A DNA stretch of 12,255 nt, taken from positions 1 to 12,255 of the forward strand of contig URTQ01000028.1 of NCBI GenBank assembly GCA_900550855.1, written 5' to 3'. Source of the stretch: an uncultured Eubacteriales bacterium (GTDB taxonomy: Bacteria; Bacillota; Clostridia; Christensenellales; CAG-917). A program made the translations under genes and the position numbers. The notes beneath the pieces are model-generated. The model ran no database searches. It saw only the letters and a list, made by a program, of their open reading frames with translations, and was not told the DNA's origin. Positions 7,027-12,255 of the stretch are shown here, piece by piece (position 1 is the stretch's first letter; each line of letters opens with the position of its first letter).

Positions 7027-7096
7027 AGAGTCGCGCTTCGACAACTCATTTACGCTTAGTAAATTAGGGTTGCCGAAAGCGCGACTCTTTCTTGTT
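7027..7096 (+). terminator. large imperfect hairpin with T-rich tail after the hydrolase gene
   Basis: Outer arms AGAGTCGCGCTT (7027-7038) and AAGCGCGACTCT (7077-7088) pair perfectly. Inside, CG and CAAC (7039-7045) pair with GTTG and CG (7069-7075) around one A/C mismatch and a bulged A (7076). An inner hairpin ATTTAC/GTAAAT (7048-7053, 7059-7064) forms the tip. The tail 7086-7096 is T-rich (TCTTTCTTGTT). This 62-nt structure lies 27 nt past the stop and probably ends the hydrolase transcript. It is much larger than a typical terminator and could be a palindromic repeat unit that doubles as one. Confidence 0.7.
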
Positions 7097-7227
7097 CTTC
7101 ATTCAAATATTGACTTATATCAACCGTTAAGATAGCAAACATATGCTTGCGCGCGATAAACAACTATTTTTTTATAAGGCGGTTTTAATATTTTTTTCCA
7201 AACCACAAAATTAGCGGCGCAAATGCC

Positions 7228-7256
7228 TTGAAAAAAACAAGATATTGTGGTATCAT
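7228..7256 (+). promoter_or_regulatory. sigma-A type promoter of the parE-parC operon
   Basis: TTGAAA (7228-7233) and TATCAT (7251-7256) have a 17-nt spacer, 32 nt before the parE ATG. AAAGG (7276-7280) lies 8 nt before the ATG. The rest of the 7097-7227 gap is AT-rich with several T runs and shows no gene or clear structure. Confidence 0.7.
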
Positions 7257-7288
7257 AAATACATTATTACTTTATAAAGGTTTACTTT

Positions 7289-9262
7289 ATGGCAAATCAA
7301 GAATACAAAGCAGGCGACATTCGAATCCTCGAAGGACTCGATGCCGTGAGAAAACGCCCCGGTATGTACATCGGTACGACGGGCAGCAAAGGTATGCACC
7401 ACATACTTTGGGAAATTATCGACAACAGTATCGACGAAACCGCAAACGGCTACGGCGATACCGTGCGCATCGAACTTTTGGACGACAACGTCGCAAGAGT
7501 CAGCGACAACGGGCGCGGCGTGCCTGTGGATAAGCACCCCAAACTCAAAATCAGCGGTGTGGAAGTCGTGTTCACTCAACTTCACGCAGGCGCGAAATTC
7601 GACAACGGTCAGTACAATTATTCGGGCGGTTTGCACGGCGTGGGCGCGTCGGTTACGAACGCTCTTTCCGAATGGCTCACCGTCGATGTAAAGCGCGACG
7701 GAAATTTGTATCGCGCGGAATTTTGGTCGCCGCAAGTGGGTACGAAGATTAAGAGCGGTATCGTCAAAACGCCGCTTACCGTCATAGGCAAGGTCAAAGG
7801 CACGGGTACGTCCGTTAAGTTTAAGCCCGACGAGAGAGTTTTCGGCAAGGAAAAATTCGATTATTCCGTCATTGCCGAACGTATGCGCGACGTTGCGTAT
7901 CTCAACAAGGGCGTGACTATTATCATCGACGATTTGCGTATGCCTCTTGCGGGCGGTACGGGCAAGCACGACGTGTTTTGCTACAAGGGCGGCATTGCCG
8001 ACTACGTTCAATACCTCAACGAAGGCAGAGCGGTGCTTTACGACAAACCCCTTTACGTCGAAGCGAAAGAGCCTCATTTCGAGGTTGCGGTTGCCATTCA
8101 GCACACCGAAGGATATTCCGAAAACATATATTCGTACGTCAACAATATTCCGACGGCGGAAGGCGGCACGCACGAGGTCGGCTTCAAGAGCGCGATCACG
8201 AAAGTTTTCAACGATTACGCAAGAAAGAACAACATTCTCAAAGAGAAACAAGCCAACCTTTTGGGCGAGGATTTCAGAGAGGGTATGGTTGCGGTCATAA
8301 CCGTAAAAATGCAGAACGTGCAGTTCGAAGGACAGACGAAAGGCAAACTCGGCAATCCCGAAGTGCGTACGAAAGTCGAGAATCTCGTCAGCGAGAAACT
8401 TGCCGAACTTCTTTTGCAAAGAGGCAACAAGGCTATTGCCGAAAAGATTATCGCAAAGGCAATGGGCGCGGCAAAGTCGAGAGAAGCGGCAAAGCGCGCA
8501 AAGGATTTGAGCCGACAGCAAAACAAACTCAACGGGCTCAATCTCGTTGGCAAACTTGCAAGTTGCTCTGGCAAGAACGCTTCCATAAACGAGTTGTTCA
8601 TAGTCGAAGGCGACTCGGCAGGCGGCAGCGCAAAGCAAGCGCGCGACAGATTCTTCCAAGCCATATTGCCCCTTCGCGGCAAACCGCTCAACGTCGAAAA
8701 ATCGAGACTGGAAGAAATTTTGGCAAACGAGGAATTTGCGACGCTCATTTCCGCACTCGGCACGGGTATCGACCCCGACTTCGACCTCGACAGCCTCAAA
8801 TACGACAAAGTCATTATTTTGGCGGACGCCGACCAAGACGGCGCGCACATAAGAGCGTTGCTTCTTACGTTCTTCTTCCGCTATATGCGCAAACTCATCA
8901 CGGAAGGACACGTCTACATCGGTATGCCGCCTCTTTACCGCTTGCAAAAGAAGGACGAAATTCTGTATTGCTACGACGATAACGCGCTTATCGAAGGGCA
9001 GAAGAAGATGGGCAAAAACGCATTGCTTCAACGCTTCAAAGGTCTTGGCGAAATGAATCCCGAACAACTGTGGGACACCACTATGGACCCTGCAAAGCGC
9101 ACGCTTACCAGAGTTACAATCGACGACGCGGCGATGGCGGATAAACGCATAACCATTCTTATGGGCAAGGACAGCAATATCCGCAAAGACTACATCTATC
9201 AATACGCCGACTTCAACAAAATCGACACATTCAAGATAAGCAAAGAACAAGACGAACAATAA
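7289..9262 (+). CDS. parE: type II topoisomerase ATPase subunit, probably topoisomerase IV subunit B
   Basis: This 657-residue subunit binds and hydrolyses ATP to drive strand passage during decatenation or supercoil relaxation with the ParC partner. The GHKL ATPase part shows EIIDNSIDE (42-50, Mg-binding Asn46), DNGRGVP (73-79) and the lid GGLHGVGAS (113-121). The transducer domain carries QTKGKLGN (349-356, catalytic Lys type). The TOPRIM domain has EGDSAGGSAKQ (440-450, Glu440) and ADADQDGAH (512-520, Asp513/515/517), and the C-terminus has RFKGLGEMNPEQLWDTTMDP. There is no large insertion, as in Gram-positive GyrB/ParE. GyrB and ParE are hard to separate by eye. ParE is preferred because the partner downstream lacks a GyrA box and because the pair sits away from any dnaA/recF genes. 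It is transcribed with parC, 54 nt apart. Confidence 0.88.
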   Translation: MANQEYKAGDIRILEGLDAVRKRPGMYIGTTGSKGMHHILWEIIDNSIDETANGYGDTVRIELLDDNVARVSDNGRGVPVDKHPKLKISGVEVVFTQLHAGAKFDNGQYNYSGGLHGVGASVTNALSEWLTVDVKRDGNLYRAEFWSPQVGTKIKSGIVKTPLTVIGKVKGTGTSVKFKPDERVFGKEKFDYSVIAERMRDVAYLNKGVTIIIDDLRMPLAGGTGKHDVFCYKGGIADYVQYLNEGRAVLYDKPLYVEAKEPHFEVAVAIQHTEGYSENIYSYVNNIPTAEGGTHEVGFKSAITKVFNDYARKNNILKEKQANLLGEDFREGMVAVITVKMQNVQFEGQTKGKLGNPEVRTKVENLVSEKLAELLLQRGNKAIAEKIIAKAMGAAKSREAAKRAKDLSRQQNKLNGLNLVGKLASCSGKNASINELFIVEGDSAGGSAKQARDRFFQAILPLRGKPLNVEKSRLEEILANEEFATLISALGTGIDPDFDLDSLKYDKVIILADADQDGAHIRALLLTFFFRYMRKLITEGHVYIGMPPLYRLQKKDEILYCYDDNALIEGQKKMGKNALLQRFKGLGEMNPEQLWDTTMDPAKRTLTRVTIDDAAMADKRITILMGKDSNIRKDYIYQYADFNKIDTFKISKEQDEQ

Positions 9263-9266
9263 ACCG

Positions 9267-9287
9267 TTTGCGAGCGTTGCTCGCGAA
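9267..9287 (+). other. small hairpin in the parE-parC gap
   Basis: TTTGCGAGC (9267-9275) pairs with GCTCGCGAA (9279-9287) around a 3-nt GTT loop, including one G-U pair. It is followed by an A-rich stretch rather than Ts, so it is not an intrinsic terminator in the plus direction. It could mark an mRNA processing or stabilising element between the two cistrons; parC itself has no clear Shine-Dalgarno sequence. Confidence 0.45.
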
Positions 9288-9316
9288 TGAAAAAATAATT
9301 TGAACAAGTTAGAAAA

Positions 9317-11771
9317 ATGGCAAAAAAACAACACAAAGAAATTGAATACAACTCAGTCGTGCTTGACACCGTATTCGAGGACGTAATGCACAACTCGATG
9401 CTTCCGTATTCGGAAAACGTCATACTCGACCGCGCGTTGCCAAGAGTCGAGGACGGTTTGAAACCCGTTCAACGCAGAGTGCTTTATTCTATGCACGAAA
9501 TGGGACTTACCCCCGACAAGCCGCACAAAAAGTGCGCGAGAATCGTTGGCGATTGCCTCGGCAAATACCATCCGCACGGCGACAGTTCGGTTTACGGCGC
9601 AATGGTGCGTATGGCGCAACCGTTCGTTATGCGAATGAAACTCGTCGACGGTCACGGCAACTTCGGCTCTGTCGACGGCGACTCGGCGGCGGCTATGCGT
9701 TACACGGAAGCGAGAATGAGTCCTCTTGCGCTCGAATTGCTAAGAGATCTCGACAAAGAAACGGTGACGTGGTCGCCCAACTTCGACGACAGCCTCGAAG
9801 AACCCAACACGCTTCCCGGCAGATTCCCGAATCTTCTCGTAAACGGCGCAAACGGCATTGCGGTCGGTCTTGCGACCAACATTCCCACCCACAATATGGG
9901 CGAGTGTATCGACGCAACCGTTATGAGAATAGAGAATCCGAACGCGACGATTAAAGACTTGTTCAAAGTGTTCCACGGTCCTGATTTTCCGACGGGCGGA
10001 TTTATAATCCCCGTCGACAATCTCGAAGACATATATTCGACGGGCAAGGGCAGAATCAAGATTCGCTCGCGCTTGCACATCGAAAACGACGACAACGGCA
10101 AAAAGAATATCGTCATAACCGAGATTCCGTATCTCGTGTCCAAAACCGATTTGCTTTCGCGCATCGCCGACCTCAAAGAAGCCAACAAGGACACTTTGCA
10201 AGGCATTGCCGAAATCGTGGACGAGAGCGACAAAACGGGCACTCGCGCCGTGATTAAGTGCAAAAAGGACACCGACGTCAACACAATCATATCTTTCTTG
10301 TTCAAGAAAACCGACCTCGAAAAAGGCTATTCCATCAATATGGTGGCAATCGCAAACGGCAAGCCCGAACAACTTTCGCTCACGGCGTATCTCGACTACT
10401 ATATCGAGTATCAACGAAAAATCATCGTCAACCGCACCGCGTACGACTTGAAGGCGGCGAAGGCGAGAGCGGAAATCGTGAGAGGGTTGCTCGTCGCAAT
10501 CCGCAATATCGACGAGGTTATCCGCATAATCAAGGAATCGGAATCCACTCAAAAGGCAAAAGAAACGTTGAGAGCGAGATTCGACCTCAGCGACGCGCAA
10601 GCGCAAGCCATTTTGGATATGCGCCTCAAAAGCCTCGCAAAACTCGAAGTGGGCAAACTCGAAGAAGAACTTGCGCATCTCGAAAAACAAATCGCTTTGT
10701 TCGAGGCAATCCTCGCGTCCAAGCGCAGACAACTTACGATTGTCAAAGAAGAACTTTTGGCAATCAAAAAGGCTCTCAATTCCGAGCGTATGACCGTCAT
10801 TATGAGCGGTGACGAGGACGAGGAAAACTATTCCGCGCCCAGCGAAGCGGAAGCGGTAGCATATCGCGACGGCGTGCTTGTGACCAACAAGGACGGACAA
10901 ATGAGGTTTATGTCGCAAAAGGCGTACACCACCGCAAAGAAAGACTTTGCGTCTATGGGCGAGGACGCTTTGCCCGTGTGCCGTATGTCTGTAAACAACA
11001 AAGGCACGCTCTATGCGGTGACGAATCTCGGCAGCGTAGTCAAAATCGACGTGACCACGCTTCCCGAAAAGAAGTTCAAAGAAAAGCCGTTCAAACTCGG
11101 CGCGATAAATCAAGATGTGCAAACGGGCGAAAACGTCGTCAAGTTGTTCTTCTTCGAGGGCGTACCCGTGGGCGAACTCGTGCTGTTCACAAAACAGGGC
11201 GGCGCGAAACGCGTGGATTTGAGCGAGTTCTCGACAGTGTCGAAAACCTATCTTAAAGCAATCAATCTTCAAGAGAAAGACGAGGTTGTCGGCGCGGACG
11301 TCGTCGACGACGAAAAGAACGTGCTCGAAGTTACCAAAGAAGGACAAGTGCTTGCCTACAAGGCAACCGAAATTCCGCTTCAAGGCAGAACGGCGGCAGG
11401 CGTTAAGGGCATAAAACTTTCGGACACCGCCGGCGGAGGCCCCCGACAGTGTCGTGTTTGCAGGACAAGTCGAGGACGAGGGCGAAATTATCGTCGTTTC
11501 AAATACAGGCTACGCAAAGAGAGTTATTGCCTCGCTCATCGACCCGAGCTCGCGCTATCTCAAAGGCGTAAAAATCATCGAACTCGACAAATCCTACGTC
11601 AAGTACGTCGGCACTGTGAAGATGCCCTACGACCTCGCATTCGTCAGTGGCGGACAAACGAGCATAGTCAACACGGAAAACATCCGCATAGACACCAGAA
11701 CCACCAAAGGCAAACAAATCTTCAAGCAAGAAGTGACGCTCGTCACGCCTCTTAACGACGACGAAGAATGA
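9317..11771 (+). CDS. parC: topoisomerase IV subunit A, with a frameshift near the 3' end
   Basis: ParC is the DNA-cleaving and religating partner of ParE. The frame from the ATG at 9317 shows the winged-helix core with RALPRVEDGLKPVQRR (39-54), KYHPHGDSSVYGAMVRMAQ (83-101), the catalytic RYTEAR with Tyr129, PGRFPNLLVNGANGIAVGLA (167-186), coiled-coil helices at about 430-490 and a C-terminal beta-pinwheel from about 510. No QRRGGKG-type GyrA box is visible (the area reads KKDFASMGED), favouring ParC. After about residue 708 the frame turns into an Arg/His/Gln-rich run to a stop at 11755. The conserved pinwheel end (VVFAGQVEDEGEIIVVSNTG, AKRV, YLKG) continues in the +1 frame to the TGA at 11769-11771. 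The restored protein would be about 811-817 residues. A GC-rich insertion at 11429-11444 causes the break. The quinolone-anchor acidic residue is Gly94. Confidence 0.87.
11415..11447 (+). other. frameshift site in parC
   Basis: The original frame is recognisable to codons for Leu-Ser-Asp-Thr (ending 11428) and family-like sequence resumes with Asp-Ser-Val-Val in the next frame at 11445. That second frame is closed upstream by a TAA at 11412-11414, so the shift must lie in this interval. It contains GCCGGCGGAGG followed by a C5 run (11440-11444). Deleting one C, or the 16-nt block CCGGCGGAGGCCCCCG (11430-11445), restores one continuous frame. Confidence 0.85.
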
Positions 11772-11796
11772 GTTTCGTTGAAAATTAAAAATTAAT

Positions 11797-11837
11797 AATT
11801 ATTAATTAATAATTGAGGGTGGGCTCTGCACACACCC
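11797..11837. repeat. short AT-palindrome plus GC-hairpin motif, copy 2
   Basis: AATTATTAATTAATAATT (11797-11814) is a perfect 18-bp palindrome. It is followed by GGGTG (11817-11821) and CACCC (11833-11837), which can form a short stem with an 11-nt loop. The order and the GGGTGGG...CACACCC ends match the block at 2961-2998. No T-tract follows, so it is a poor intrinsic terminator. The AT block has a TTGAAA at 11778-11783 upstream and could alternatively contain the -10 region for the DUF1846 gene. Confidence 0.45.
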
Positions 11838-11884
11838 GAAAGAATACCGCGGGAACACGCACCCGACAACACAAAGGAAGTCTT

Positions 11885-12255
11885 ATGAACAAAATCGGTT
11901 TTGACAGCAATATGTATATGCAAAAACAGTCGGAGCATATTTTGCAGCGTATCAATCGCTTCGACAAACTCTACCTTGAATTCGGCGGAAAACTCTTTGA
12001 CGATTTGCACGCCGCAAGGGTGCTTCCCGGCTTCGATAAGGCGGCGAAAATCAAACTTCTTCAAAAACTTCGCGACAAGGCGGAACTTATCATTTGCATA
12101 AACGCAAACGCAATCGAGCGCAATAAAATCCGCGCCGACTACGGCATTACTTACGGCAGTGAAGTCGAGAGAATGATCGACAACATTTCCGCAATGGGAA
12201 TTTACATCAACTGCGTAGTCATCACGATGTTCACCGCCCAACAGGGCGCGCTCGC
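11885..12255 (+). CDS. DUF1846 (UPF0371) family protein, 3' end beyond the window
   Basis: An open frame of 123 codons runs off the window end. It starts at ATG 11885 with RBS AAAGGAAG (11873-11880) 4 nt upstream. The N-terminus MNKIGFDSNMYMQKQS, then LYLEFGGKLFDDLHAARVLPG (split about residues 30-50), AKIKLLQKLRDKAELIICI, ERNKIRADYGITYG and the VVIT segment, follow the DUF1846 pattern closely. The full family length is about 490-500 residues, so roughly a quarter is seen. DUF1846 is common in Firmicutes, is structurally known but has no agreed biochemical role. No signal peptide is present, so it should be cytosolic. Nothing suggests it is cotranscribed with parC apart from the same strand and a 113-nt gap holding a repeat-like block. 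Confidence 0.88.
   Translation, partial: MNKIGFDSNMYMQKQSEHILQRINRFDKLYLEFGGKLFDDLHAARVLPGFDKAAKIKLLQKLRDKAELIICINANAIERNKIRADYGITYGSEVERMIDNISAMGIYINCVVITMFTAQQGAL

Noticed and set aside
7228..7533. A TTG-started frame beginning Met-Lys-Lys-Thr-Arg, whose first 15 nt are identical to the start of apbE at 941.
   Set aside because: Here the TTGAAA serves as a -35 box; the frame becomes Arg-rich and overlaps the parE N-terminus out of frame. The shared A-rich string is probably chance.
7253..9334. A 693-codon open frame on the minus strand opposite parE.
   Set aside because: It lies fully antisense to a gene with complete GHKL and TOPRIM motifs, has a composition rich in Val, Phe, Arg and His, shows no recognisable domain, and is explained by codon bias in the sense gene leaving few antisense stops.
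9740..11383. A 547-codon open frame on the minus strand opposite parC.
   Set aside because: Same shadow pattern as opposite parE; no domain, no RBS and no independent promoter.
11444..11755. The Arg/His/Gln-rich C-terminal tail of the unshifted parC frame as a genuine divergent domain.
   Set aside because: The alternative frame over the same bases gives family-like pinwheel sequence ending in an acidic tail, so the unshifted tail is out-of-frame translation.
11454..11771. A separate small gene starting at GTG 11454 with GGAGG upstream.
   Set aside because: Its sequence is the missing end of ParC with no independent fold; the SD-like GGAGG is 14 nt away and falls inside the anomalous GC-rich patch.

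Overview
The window reads as a chromosomal, mostly housekeeping stretch from a bacterium of the Firmicutes (Bacillota), probably an anaerobic or uncultured member of the Clostridia. The basis is the gene families (DegV, ApbE with a NusG-II protein and a Gx transporter, a clostridial-type type II topoisomerase pair, DUF1846), the Shine-Dalgarno-led genes with some TTG and GTG starts, and the -35/-10 boxes of sigma-A type. The taxon is inferred from protein character only; there is no rRNA or tRNA. I see no CRISPR array, insertion sequence, phage gene or tRNA.

Layout. (1) 7-2953, plus strand: a DegV-family lipid-binding protein, then a compact three-gene unit of ApbE lipoprotein (FAD:protein FMN transferase, TTG start), a small membrane-anchored NusG domain II protein and a Gx-transporter/heptaprenyl-diphosphate-synthase-component-I-like membrane protein. 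The last two overlap by 4 nt. This trio looks like an extracytoplasmic flavinylation or redox accessory cassette, but no FMN-carrying target protein is in the window. (2) 3012-3041: a strong hairpin plus T-tract terminator for the minus strand, lying between convergent operons. (3) 5956 down to 3064, minus strand: murG (lipid II synthesis) overlapping a large N-terminally anchored protein of unknown function, followed by a three-helix membrane protein. The overlaps or abutments suggest one translationally coupled operon. (4) 6086-7000, plus strand: a monoacylglycerol-lipase-like alpha/beta hydrolase with its own good promoter and a large terminator-like hairpin. (5) 7289-11771, plus strand: a type II topoisomerase pair that best fits topoisomerase IV (parE-parC), again with its own promoter. 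(6) 11885 to the window end: the start of a DUF1846 protein, truncated by the window edge.

The most notable sequence-level anomaly is in parC. The reading frame is broken by a +1 shift inside a very GC-rich patch around 11429-11444, and the conserved end of the C-terminal beta-pinwheel continues in another frame to 11771. This is a 1-nt (C5 run) or 16-nt insertion, either an assembly error, a real lesion, or less likely a recoding site. parC also carries Gly at the acidic quinolone-anchor position. A short AT-palindrome plus GGGTGGG...CACACCC motif occurs twice, each time just after a transcription unit. I found no convincing wholly new system; the murG-linked pair of unknown envelope proteins is the best candidate for uncharacterised biology.
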